A stretch of DNA of 5,732 bases, taken from contig DATKIY010000297.1 of assembly GCA_035543875.1 (NCBI GenBank), positions 1 through 5,732 on the forward strand. The letters are read 5' to 3'. Below, one piece after another: positions 1-5,732 of this stretch. Made by a program: the position numbers and the translations under genes. The DNA comes from DATKIY01 sp035543875 (GTDB lineage Bacteria > Actinomycetota > Actinomycetes > JAHEKZ01). Numbering within the stretch: the first letter of the stretch is position 1; each line of letters begins with the position of its first letter. Below the pieces are notes generated by a model. It saw nothing but the letters and a program-made list of their open reading frames with translations. It did no database searches and was not told the DNA's origin.

Positions 1-556
1 ACGTCGGCATGATCTGCATGAAGTCCAGGACCGGTGTCACCCACCTGTTAAATCGGTCACTGATTCCGGCCAAGATGCCCAGTGGAATGCCGATAAGCAG
101 GGAAAGCGAAACAGCTACGACGATAAAGCCCAGCGTCAACATGCTCTCGTCCCATACACCGAGCACGCCGAACCCGATGAATCCCACCCCGGTCAGCACG
201 GCGATCTTCCAGTTGGCGAAGACCATCGCGACTGCTACGGCCACGGCGGTGACGCCCGTCCACCCAAGGTTGGCGATGACCCAGGCGACCTGATCGATGT
301 ACCAACCGATGAAGTCACCGATGTAGTTGATGAAATAGACGAAAATGGGGGATGAGTCGCGATTCGCGTCTGCCCACTCGACGACGCTCTTCAACCAGTC
401 TTGGACCGTAGTTGAACCGCCAGTGGCCATGTTCAGTTGGCCGTTGAAAAGCGCGCAGATGACTATCCAGCCGATGACAACGGCCGCCAAGGCCCAACGT
501 CGATCAACGCGGTGCGGAATTGTGATCGACCGCGTGGGCGCCGTGGCAGTCGTCAT
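1..556 (-). CDS. proW: Glycine betaine/proline ABC transporter permease (ProW/OpuAB), N-terminal part
   Basis: The frame is open from ATG 556-554 to the left window edge, giving 185 residues; the remainder of the permease lies outside. A short basic cytoplasmic N-terminus (to R20) leads into a first membrane segment (about 21-37). A polar amphipathic stretch follows (38-80), then hydrophobic segments at roughly 88-113, 118-135 and 140-165. The LIGIPLGILAGISDR segment (154-168), followed by VTPVLDFMQIMPT at the edge, is the characteristic start of the BPD_transp_1 permease domain of ProW/OpuAB proteins. It would form the membrane channel for the ProV ATPase. The ATG overlaps the proV TGA as ATGA, with GAGGA 9 bases upstream, so translation is probably coupled. 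A gene for the substrate-binding protein (ProX/OpuAC) is not visible; it may follow beyond the left edge or be fused to the permease C-terminus. Confidence 0.92.
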   Translation of the reverse strand, partial: MTTATAPTRSITIPHRVDRRWALAAVVIGWIVICALFNGQLNMATGGSTTVQDWLKSVVEWADANRDSSPIFVYFINYIGDFIGWYIDQVAWVIANLGWTGVTAVAVAVAMVFANWKIAVLTGVGFIGFGVLGVWDESMLTLGFIVVAVSLSLLIGIPLGILAGISDRFNRWVTPVLDFMQIMPT

Positions 557-570
557 TCGGCTGGGTCCTC
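553..570 (-). promoter_or_regulatory. proV/proW ATGA overlap with internal ribosome binding site
   Basis: The minus strand has ATG (556-554) of the permease overlapping TGA (555-553) of proV. GAGGA at 570-566, within the last codons of proV, is 9 bases upstream. Coupled translation of ATPase and permease would help keep their amounts in step. Confidence 0.75.
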
Positions 571-1626
571 GCCAGCTACAACGACTAACAAGGCGTCTCG
601 GTCGACAACGCCAAGCAACGCGTCACCCGAAACCACTCGAACGGGCGCCGATGAGCCGATCACCGGCTTGATGGCCTCTCGGATCACGGTGTCGGGGGAC
701 ATGACCGGACCAGTCAGCTCGTCCGTCTCAGTCGCCGGGCGCATGATCCAGCGAAGGGTCAAAACATGGGACTTCGGTACATCCCGTACGAAGTCAGCGA
801 CGTACGAGTCAGCTGGAGCACCGACTAGCTCGTCGGGTCGGCCGAGTTGTACGACGGCGCCGTCACGCATGATCAGGATGCGGTCACCAAGCTTGAGTGC
901 CTCGGCGAGGTCGTGAGTAATGAACACCATGGTCTTTCCGACTTCGTGGTGCAGCCGCAGAACTTCGTCCTGCATTCCACGGCGGATCAACGGGTCCAGC
1001 GCCGAGAATGGTTCATCGAAGAACATGATGTCGGGATCGACGGCAAGCGCTCTGGCGAGTCCGACGCGCTGCTGCATCCCGCCAGACAGCTGATCCGGAT
1101 ACGCCATCTCGTATCCCTGCAGACCTACGAGGTCGATCACCTCGTGAGCGCGCGAGTACCGCTCGGCTTTGCCCTGTCCACGAATCTCGAGGCCGTATGC
1201 GACGTTGTCGATGACTTTGCGGTGAGGAAGAAGACCAAAATGCTGAAACACCATCGCAAAACGCTTGCGTCGCATCTCTCGGAGTGCTGAAGCGTCGGCC
1301 TTCATGATGTCGTCGCCTTCGAGCAGGATCGATCCAGTGGTTGGCTCGATGAGGCGGGTTAGACAGCGAACCAGGGTTGATTTGCCAGACCCGGAAAGTC
1401 CCATCACGACAAAGACTTCGCCTGGCGCCACATCGAACGCAACGTCTCGAACGGCCGCCGTGCAACCAGTCTTATCGCGCAACTCTGCGCGCGGGAGAGC
1501 CGCATCGGGCGAGCCAACAATCAACTCTGGATGGGGACCAAACACCTTCCAGAGGCCACGAACCGAAATCGCGGGTTCCTCGCCCGTCGCATTGCGACCA
1601 GGAATTGTTGTATCCACTGCCGTCAT
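553..1626 (-). CDS. proV: Glycine betaine/proline ABC transporter ATP-binding protein (ProV/OpuAA)
   Basis: This is a 357-residue ABC ATPase that would drive import of glycine betaine or a related quaternary amine with the permease that follows. The first 70 residues show the ProV-type lead-in, with GLWKVFGPHPE (24-34) and LRDKTG (49-54). Walker A is GLSGSGKST (76-84), the Q-loop Gln is Q128 in FQHFGLLPH, the signature is LSGGMQQR (180-187), Walker B is MFFDEP (201-206) with E205, the D-loop is SALD (208-211), and the switch His is H238 in ITHD. The C-terminus (about 286-350) holds what looks like a single CBS-type unit ending in LLGVVDRDALLVVVA, whereas E. coli ProV, at about 400 residues, has two. 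CBS modules sense ionic strength in OpuA. The frame is open upstream to 1884, but ATG 1626 is chosen because it has GGGAAG 5 bases upstream, overlaps the betB stop as ATGA and gives the usual family N-terminus. Choline import (OpuB-like) cannot be excluded. Confidence 0.94.
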   Translation of the reverse strand: MTAVDTTIPGRNATGEEPAISVRGLWKVFGPHPELIVGSPDAALPRAELRDKTGCTAAVRDVAFDVAPGEVFVVMGLSGSGKSTLVRCLTRLIEPTTGSILLEGDDIMKADASALREMRRKRFAMVFQHFGLLPHRKVIDNVAYGLEIRGQGKAERYSRAHEVIDLVGLQGYEMAYPDQLSGGMQQRVGLARALAVDPDIMFFDEPFSALDPLIRRGMQDEVLRLHHEVGKTMVFITHDLAEALKLGDRILIMRDGAVVQLGRPDELVGAPADSYVADFVRDVPKSHVLTLRWIMRPATETDELTGPVMSPDTVIREAIKPVIGSSAPVRVVSGDALLGVVDRDALLVVVAGEDPAE

Positions 1627-1640
1627 GCGCTCTTCCCATC
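1623..1640 (-). promoter_or_regulatory. betB/proV ATGA overlap with internal ribosome binding site
   Basis: The minus strand has ATG (1626-1624) of proV overlapping TGA (1625-1623) of betB. GGGAAG at 1637-1632, inside the last codons of betB, is 5 bases upstream of the ATG. The arrangement is typical of translational coupling between an upstream and a downstream gene. Confidence 0.75.
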
Positions 1641-3137
1641 GTCCGACGGTTGTGCCGACCCACCTGAAAACCAGCGCGAGGGCGCGGGGTTGATGTTCTG
1701 GTAGATGTGCTTGGACTCGAGGTATTCCATGAACCCCGTCGGACCGAGCTCGCGTCCCAGCCCTGACTGTTTGAAGCCGCCCCATTCGGCCTGAGGCAGA
1801 TACGGGTGGTAGTCGTTGATCCAGATCGTGCCGTGTCGGAGTCGGCCAGCGACGCGTTGCGACTTGCTGGCATCGGAGGTCCATACGGCGCCAGCTAGAC
1901 CGTAGATCGTGTCGTTTGCGTACTCGATCGCTTCGTCTTCCGTGGCGAACGACTCGACCGTCAAAACGGGTCCAAAGGACTCGTCCTGGACGCAGCTCAT
2001 CTTGCTGGTGCAGCCATCGAGAACGGTTGGTAAGTAGTAGTAACCGTTACTTAGGCTCTTGTCCGCAGGCGCAGCGCCTCCGCAACGTAGATTTGCTCCT
2101 TCGTCGACAGCAGCTTTCACGTAGGCGGCAACCTTGTCGCGATGAGCGGATGAGATCAGTGGGCCGGTCTCAGCGTGTGGGTCATCAGGTCCGCCGAGCC
2201 GAATCAACTGAGCTCGGCGGACGACTTCGTCGACGAACCTCTCGCGAATCGACTCCTCAACGATGAGTCGAGCCCCAGCAGAACAGACCTGCCCTGAGTG
2301 CAAGAAGACGGCCGTAAGCGCGTTGTCGACGGCAGTCTCAAAGTCGGCATCGGCAAAGACGATGTTGGGGTTCTTGCCACCCAGTTCCAGGGCGACCTTC
2401 TTCACGGTGGGGGCTGCCGCCGCCATGACCGCCCGTCCGGTAACCACGCCGCCTGTAAATGATACGAGGTCGACATCAGGATGAGATGCCAGTGGTGCTC
2501 CGGCGGCGGCTCCTGCCCCCAAGACCAGATTGGCGACGCCATCGGGAAGACCTGCCTCTTTCAGGAGTCGCATCAGTGCGATGGCTGTATGAGGAGTCAA
2601 CTCGCTTGGTTTGAGTACAAACGTGTTGCCTGCGGCCAGCGCCGGAGCGACCTTCCAGGAGGTTTGCAGCAGTGGGTAGTTCCAGGGAGTGATAAGGCCG
2701 CATACTCCGACCGGTTCTTGGACGATCCGACTGATCGCACCGGTGTCGCCTGTGTCCACGACGCGCCCAGCCATCGAACCGGCCATGCCGGCGAAGTAGC
2801 GGAAGCAACGAGTCACGTCGGCGATGTCGTACTCGGCCTCGATCATCCGTTTGCCGGTGTCCCGAGATTCGGCGCGAGCAAGAGTTTGCGTGTCCCGCTC
2901 CAACAGGTCACTGACCTTGTGCAAGAGCGCCGAGCGGTCGGTGGCCGGTTTCAGGGACCAAGTGCCTCCATCGAAAGCACGTCTGGCCGCTGCAATGGCG
3001 CGAATTGTGTCCTGCTCGGTCGCTTCGTCGACGACCGCGACCAGGGAGCCATCGGCTGGACATCGAATCTCACGGGTGCCGCCAGATTCCGCCGGCTGCC
3101 ATTCACCATCAATGAAAAGGTCAGCCACGTGCCTCAT
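1623..3137 (-). CDS. betB: Betaine aldehyde dehydrogenase (BetB)
   Basis: This is a complete aldehyde dehydrogenase superfamily protein of 504 residues if the ATG is used. It would oxidise betaine aldehyde to glycine betaine with NAD(P)+ in the cytoplasm, following BetA. All catalytic elements are present: N153 in PWNYP, K176 in LKPSE (cofactor binding), SFTGG at 226-230, the general base E251 in ELGGK, the nucleophile C285 in GQVCSAGAR, and E386 in ESFGP. The FTGG loop replaces the common FTGS; I recall this variant in actinobacterial BetB proteins. The C-terminal EWGGFKQSGLGRELG (451-465) is typical of betaine and other amino-aldehyde dehydrogenases. It starts 38 bases after the betA stop, and its TGA overlaps the proV ATG. 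The start is slightly uncertain: AAGGAGG lies only 2 bases before the ATG at 3137, and a GTG at 3128 (residue 4) would have 11 bases of spacing. Another amino-aldehyde could be the substrate, but pairing with betA makes betaine aldehyde very likely. Confidence 0.94.
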   Translation of the reverse strand: MRHVADLFIDGEWQPAESGGTREIRCPADGSLVAVVDEATEQDTIRAIAAARRAFDGGTWSLKPATDRSALLHKVSDLLERDTQTLARAESRDTGKRMIEAEYDIADVTRCFRYFAGMAGSMAGRVVDTGDTGAISRIVQEPVGVCGLITPWNYPLLQTSWKVAPALAAGNTFVLKPSELTPHTAIALMRLLKEAGLPDGVANLVLGAGAAAGAPLASHPDVDLVSFTGGVVTGRAVMAAAAPTVKKVALELGGKNPNIVFADADFETAVDNALTAVFLHSGQVCSAGARLIVEESIRERFVDEVVRRAQLIRLGGPDDPHAETGPLISSAHRDKVAAYVKAAVDEGANLRCGGAAPADKSLSNGYYYLPTVLDGCTSKMSCVQDESFGPVLTVESFATEDEAIEYANDTIYGLAGAVWTSDASKSQRVAGRLRHGTIWINDYHPYLPQAEWGGFKQSGLGRELGPTGFMEYLESKHIYQNINPAPSRWFSGGSAQPSDDGKSA

Positions 3138-3139
3138 CG

Positions 3140-3146
3140 CCTCCTT
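3140..3146 (-). promoter_or_regulatory. Strong ribosome binding site of betB with awkward spacing
   Basis: The minus strand reads AAGGAGG at 3146-3140, a near-perfect anti-16S match and the strongest such site in the window. It ends 2 bases before the ATG at 3137-3135, which is shorter than normal, and 11 bases before a GTG at 3128-3126 in the same frame. The real start may be either; the choice changes the protein by three residues (504 or 501). Confidence 0.7.
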
Positions 3147-3175
3147 GGTGATGCTTCACGATCATCCGGTGGTGG

Positions 3176-4876
3176 TCACGCGTCAAGGTTCGTTGCGGAA
3201 TCGTGAGCCGGCGGTGGGTTTATTGGGTCGTGGCCGTGGCGGTAGTAGGGCGCGTCGTCGGCCGGTAGCGGATCGACCCCCAAAATCAGGTCTGCCGCCT
3301 TCTCGGCCAACATCATCACCGGGGCGTAGATATTGCCGTTGGTGACGTAGGGCATGACAGACGCGTCTACAACGCGTAAGCCTTCTGTCCCGTGAACGCG
3401 CATGCTTGCTGGGTCCACGACTGACATCTCATCGACCCCCATCCGGCACGTGCAGGAGGGATGCAAGGCCGTTTCGCCTTCATGACCGACCCAGTCCAAG
3501 ATTTCCTTGTCGGACTGCACGGACGGGCCGGGGGAGATCTCTCCACCGTTGTAGGGGTCCATCGCCGCTTGGCTAAGAATCTCGCGCGAGAGTCGCACCG
3601 CTTCTACCCACTCGCGGCGGTCTTGTTCGGTCGACAGGTAGTTGCAGCGGATCGCCGGGTGAGCTTTTGGATCCGTTGACTTGATTTTCACTGAGCCTCT
3701 CGCATCCGAGTACATCGGCCCGACGTGAACCTGGTAGCCGTGACCCCCCGATGGTGACGAGCCGTCGTATCGCACTGCGATAGGTAGAAAGTGGAACATG
3801 AGGTTTGGATACGTCACTTCGTCGTTGCTTCGGATGAAGCCGCCAGCTTCAAAGTGGTTCGTGGCTCCCGGACCGGAGCGCAGGAACAGCCACTGTGCGC
3901 CGATAAACGGACGCTTCCAAAACGCTAACGAGGGGTTGAGAGAAACTGGCAGCTTGCAGGAGTACTGGATGTAAACCTCAAGATGGTCTTGGAGGTTTTC
4001 GCCGACGCCCGGAAGATGGTGCACGGGTTCGATCCCCAGAGCTCGCAGCTCATCGCTGTTGCCAACTCCAGACAGTTGGAGCAACTGCGGCGAGTTGATC
4101 GCACCGCCACACAAGATGACTTCCTTGGCTTTCACCTGAACAGGAGCTGAGCGTCCACGTTGGTATTCGACGCCAACCGCACGTTTGCCGTCGAACAACA
4201 CCCGCGACACGAGGCAACGGGTGCGAACCGTCAGGTTCTTCCGCTTCATCGCGGGATGCAGATAGGCCTTGGATGCCGACCAACGCCGACCGCGATAGAG
4301 GTTGCGGTCGAATCGCGCAAACCCCTCCTGGCGGTAACCGTTGACGTCGTCGGTTGGCGGGTACCCAGCCTGCTGGGTGGCCTGAAGAAACGCGCCGAAC
4401 AGCGGGTTAGTGGCTGGGCCTCGTTCCATGAGCAACGGACCGTCGTCGCCGCGCCACCGGTCAGCGCCAGCCAGACAGTTCTCCATGCGCTTGAAGTACG
4501 GGAGGCAGTGGGCGTAGTCCCACTCCTTCATTCCCGGGTCGGCACCCCAGCGCTCGTAGTCGGCTGGGTTGCCACGTTGGAAGATCATGCCGTTGATGCT
4601 GCTAGAACCACCAAGAATCTTGCCTCGCGCGTGATAAACGCGACGATCGTGCATAAGCGGTTCGGGTTCGGTCTCGTACTTCCAGTCGTAGAACCGATTG
4701 CCGATGGGGAACGTCAGGGCAGCTGGCATCTGGATGTAGACGTCCCATGCCCAGTCGCGCCGGCCAGCTTCCAGGACGAGTACCCGGTTGCCGGGGTCAG
4801 CCGACAGTCGGGCACCGAGGGCGCTTCCAGCCGAGCCACCACCGACAATGACGAAGTCGAACTGTTCGTTGTCCAC
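3176..4876 (-). CDS. betA: Choline dehydrogenase (GMC oxidoreductase, BetA)
   Basis: This is a complete 566-residue FAD-dependent GMC oxidoreductase, close to the roughly 556 residues of E. coli BetA. It would oxidise choline to betaine aldehyde, the first step to glycine betaine; BetA enzymes are usually membrane-associated and pass electrons to the respiratory chain. Visible motifs are the dinucleotide-binding VGGGSAG (11-17), GMC signature 1 GKILGGSSSINGM (85-97), GMC signature 2 GGAINSPQLLQLSGVG (257-272), LPGVGENLQDHLE (288-300), and the C-terminal substrate domain with H472 in LHPSCTCRMG and N515 in NGNIYAP, the expected catalytic His/Asn pair. There is no sign of the His that covalently binds FAD in choline oxidases, so a dehydrogenase is more likely than an oxidase. 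The start is GTG at 4876-4874: it has an AGAGAGG ribosome binding site 7 bases away and puts the FAD motif at residue 11. The proline-, aspartate- and histidine-rich tail after about 535 is poorly conserved in the family. Another GMC alcohol substrate is possible but unlikely next to betB. Confidence 0.95.
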   Translation of the reverse strand: MDNEQFDFVIVGGGSAGSALGARLSADPGNRVLVLEAGRRDWAWDVYIQMPAALTFPIGNRFYDWKYETEPEPLMHDRRVYHARGKILGGSSSINGMIFQRGNPADYERWGADPGMKEWDYAHCLPYFKRMENCLAGADRWRGDDGPLLMERGPATNPLFGAFLQATQQAGYPPTDDVNGYRQEGFARFDRNLYRGRRWSASKAYLHPAMKRKNLTVRTRCLVSRVLFDGKRAVGVEYQRGRSAPVQVKAKEVILCGGAINSPQLLQLSGVGNSDELRALGIEPVHHLPGVGENLQDHLEVYIQYSCKLPVSLNPSLAFWKRPFIGAQWLFLRSGPGATNHFEAGGFIRSNDEVTYPNLMFHFLPIAVRYDGSSPSGGHGYQVHVGPMYSDARGSVKIKSTDPKAHPAIRCNYLSTEQDRREWVEAVRLSREILSQAAMDPYNGGEISPGPSVQSDKEILDWVGHEGETALHPSCTCRMGVDEMSVVDPASMRVHGTEGLRVVDASVMPYVTNGNIYAPVMMLAEKAADLILGVDPLPADDAPYYRHGHDPINPPPAHDSATNLDA

Positions 4877-4883
4877 GTCTACG

Positions 4884-4890
4884 CCTCTCT
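4884..4890 (-). promoter_or_regulatory. Ribosome binding site of betA, supporting a GTG start
   Basis: On the minus strand AGAGAGG at 4890-4884 lies 7 bases before the GTG at 4876-4874. No ATG or GTG is in frame in the 56-base gap upstream, and the FAD-binding motif begins at residue 11 with this start, as is usual for BetA. Confidence 0.7.
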
Positions 4891-4932
4891 TGCTGATCCC
4901 CGTCGCATCAGGCTTTGCTCCCGGCCATGCGG

Positions 4933-5732
4933 TCAGTCGCCCAACTCCTTGCGCCGTCGGTTGACGTACTCAAGCAACTCGTCGCGGATTGCCTCATCAA
5001 GCGGCGGAGCTTCGAACTCCTCGATCTTCTTGCGATAGATGTCACTTGCTCGGGCTGCCGTGTCCTTTGAGCCGTTCTTTGTCCACCGCTCGAAGTTTTC
5101 CGAACTCGACAGAAACGGCCGATAGAAACAAGTCCGGAAGCGATCCATGGTGTGCGCCGCACCGAGAAAATGACCGCCGTGCCCAACCTCCTCGTGTGCG
5201 CCGAACGCTAGAGACTCTTCGTTGATCTCAAGCGGTGTGAACTCCTTCTGCAGCATCTCCAGGACCTGGACGTCGATGACGTACTTCTCAAAGCAAGACA
5301 CCAACCCGCCCTCTAGCCATCCCGCGGAATGCATCACCCAGTTGGTTCCAGCAAGGAAGGTCGGCAACATGGTCATGAGGGACTCATAGGCAGCCTGCGC
5401 GTCGGGCAGCTGCGAGGAGTTCAACCCACCTCCTGCCCGGAAAGGCAGGCCAAAGTGTCGAGCGATCTGTCCAGTGCACAACAGACCCACGGCCGACTCG
5501 GGCGTTCCGAACTGAGGGGATCCGGACTGCATATCGATGTTTGAAAGAAAAGATCCGAAAATGACTGGGCATCCGGGTCGAATCAGCTGAGACAACGCGA
5601 TCCCGGACAGTGCCTCAGCTATCTGCTGCACCAGGGCCGCTGGAATCGTCACTGGAGACATTGCGCCCATGAGTAGAAACGGCGTCAGGACCACAGCTTG
5701 ATTGGCTGCTGAGTACTCAAACTGCGCGTCCA
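4933..5732 (-). CDS. MttB-superfamily corrinoid methyltransferase (trimethylamine/glycine betaine type), C-terminal part
   Basis: The frame is open from the right window edge to a TGA at 4935-4933, giving 265 residues. The family is usually about 480-510 residues long, so roughly the N-terminal half and the start codon lie outside. Family hallmarks visible here, numbered from the first residue in the window, are GGGLNSSQLPDAQAAYES (about 100-117), the GHGGHFLGAAHTM segment (184-195), and a charged C-terminus with PPLDEAIRDELLEYV (242-256). Characterised members move a methyl group from a quaternary or tertiary amine to a cob(I)alamin-carrying partner protein in the cytoplasm. Methanogen MttB carries pyrrolysine, encoded by TAG, about 160 residues from the C-terminus. 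This frame reads through that region with no TAG, so it belongs to the non-pyrrolysine branch, which includes the glycine betaine enzyme MtgB. Glycine betaine is the best substrate guess because betA and betB follow directly, but substrate cannot be read from this fragment. Stop to betA start is 56 bases. Confidence 0.88.
   Translation of the reverse strand, partial: DAQFEYSAANQAVVLTPFLLMGAMSPVTIPAALVQQIAEALSGIALSQLIRPGCPVIFGSFLSNIDMQSGSPQFGTPESAVGLLCTGQIARHFGLPFRAGGGLNSSQLPDAQAAYESLMTMLPTFLAGTNWVMHSAGWLEGGLVSCFEKYVIDVQVLEMLQKEFTPLEINEESLAFGAHEEVGHGGHFLGAAHTMDRFRTCFYRPFLSSSENFERWTKNGSKDTAARASDIYRKKIEEFEAPPLDEAIRDELLEYVNRRRKELGD

Larger units (their letters stand above)
1..5732 (-). other. Probable single operon: mttB-like, betA, betB, proV, proW
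   Basis: All five genes lie on the minus strand with gaps of 56 and 38 bases and two 4-base overlaps. None of the junctions shows a strong stem followed by a T run, so one polycistronic transcript is the simplest reading. The functions form a series: uptake (ProVW), choline oxidation (BetA, BetB) and possible demethylation of the product (MttB-like). No regulator such as BetI and no BCCT transporter such as BetT is inside the window. The promoter is expected beyond the right edge, since the first visible gene is already in progress there. That the genes are co-transcribed is inferred from spacing only. Confidence 0.8.

Noticed and set aside
1627..1884. An 86-residue N-terminal extension of ProV reaching back to 1884
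   Set aside because: The extension would lie wholly inside betB in another frame and matches nothing in the ProV family. ATG 1626 has a ribosome binding site and the usual overlap.
2215..2235. FTGG in BetB instead of FTGS and other small motif differences as signs of altered function
   Set aside because: Catalytic Asn, Lys, Glu and Cys are all present, and I recall the FTGG variant in ordinary actinobacterial BetB proteins, so it is not an anomaly.
3138..3175. Possible stem GTGA-AGCA-TCAC in the betA-betB gap
   Set aside because: The 4-base arms are within chance expectation, and no T tract follows on the minus strand.
2481..3206. A 241-codon open frame on the plus strand, opposite betB
   Set aside because: There is no recognisable domain, and it is entirely antisense to a protein with all aldehyde dehydrogenase catalytic residues. 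It is treated as a shadow.
4893..4911. Inverted repeat CTGAT...ATCAG (5-base arms, 9-base loop) in the gap before betA
   Set aside because: The arms are too short and there is no T run, so it is neither a convincing terminator nor a credible operator.
4160..5038. A 292-codon open frame on the plus strand, opposite the betA N-terminal region and the MttB-like gene end
   Set aside because: Its translation shows no family motif, and it lies antisense to two well-supported genes. Long antisense frames are common in GC-rich coding DNA.

Overview
The window holds one co-directional gene cluster, read entirely from the minus strand and therefore from right to left in the coordinates given. Five protein genes cover about 98% of it. 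In transcription order they are: the C-terminal part of an MttB-superfamily (trimethylamine/quaternary-amine:corrinoid) methyltransferase, a choline dehydrogenase (betA), a betaine aldehyde dehydrogenase (betB), the ATPase of a glycine betaine/proline ABC importer (proV) and the N-terminal part of its permease (proW). Both outer genes are cut by the window edges. I see no RNA gene, mobile element, CRISPR array, long repeat or convincing terminator. The only non-coding stretches are gaps of 56 and 38 bases, and the last two gene junctions are 4-base ATGA overlaps. The promoter must lie beyond the right edge or be too weak to recognise.

Organism: the base composition looks moderately GC-rich (roughly 55-60% by eye), with a GTG start on betA. 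Details of BetB (FTGG in place of the common FTGS, and a C-terminus of the LESKHIYQN...PAPSRWF type) and BetA (HPSCTCRMG, NGNIYAPVMMLAEKAADLI) resemble actinobacterial (Actinomycetota) proteins as I remember them. I therefore favour an actinobacterium, perhaps environmental or marine. This is inference from memory, not a database search.

How the genes fit together: ProV and ProW would be two parts of an importer for glycine betaine, choline or a related quaternary amine. BetA would oxidise choline to betaine aldehyde and BetB would oxidise that to glycine betaine. In classical bet operons this is osmoprotectant synthesis. Here the first visible gene is a non-pyrrolysine MttB-type methyltransferase, a family whose characterised members demethylate glycine betaine, proline betaine or carnitine onto a corrinoid protein. 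The arrangement therefore suggests choline/betaine catabolism feeding one-carbon metabolism rather than, or in addition to, osmoprotection. The components are all known families. The linkage of a corrinoid-type demethylase to choline oxidation and an ABC importer is the most interesting point.
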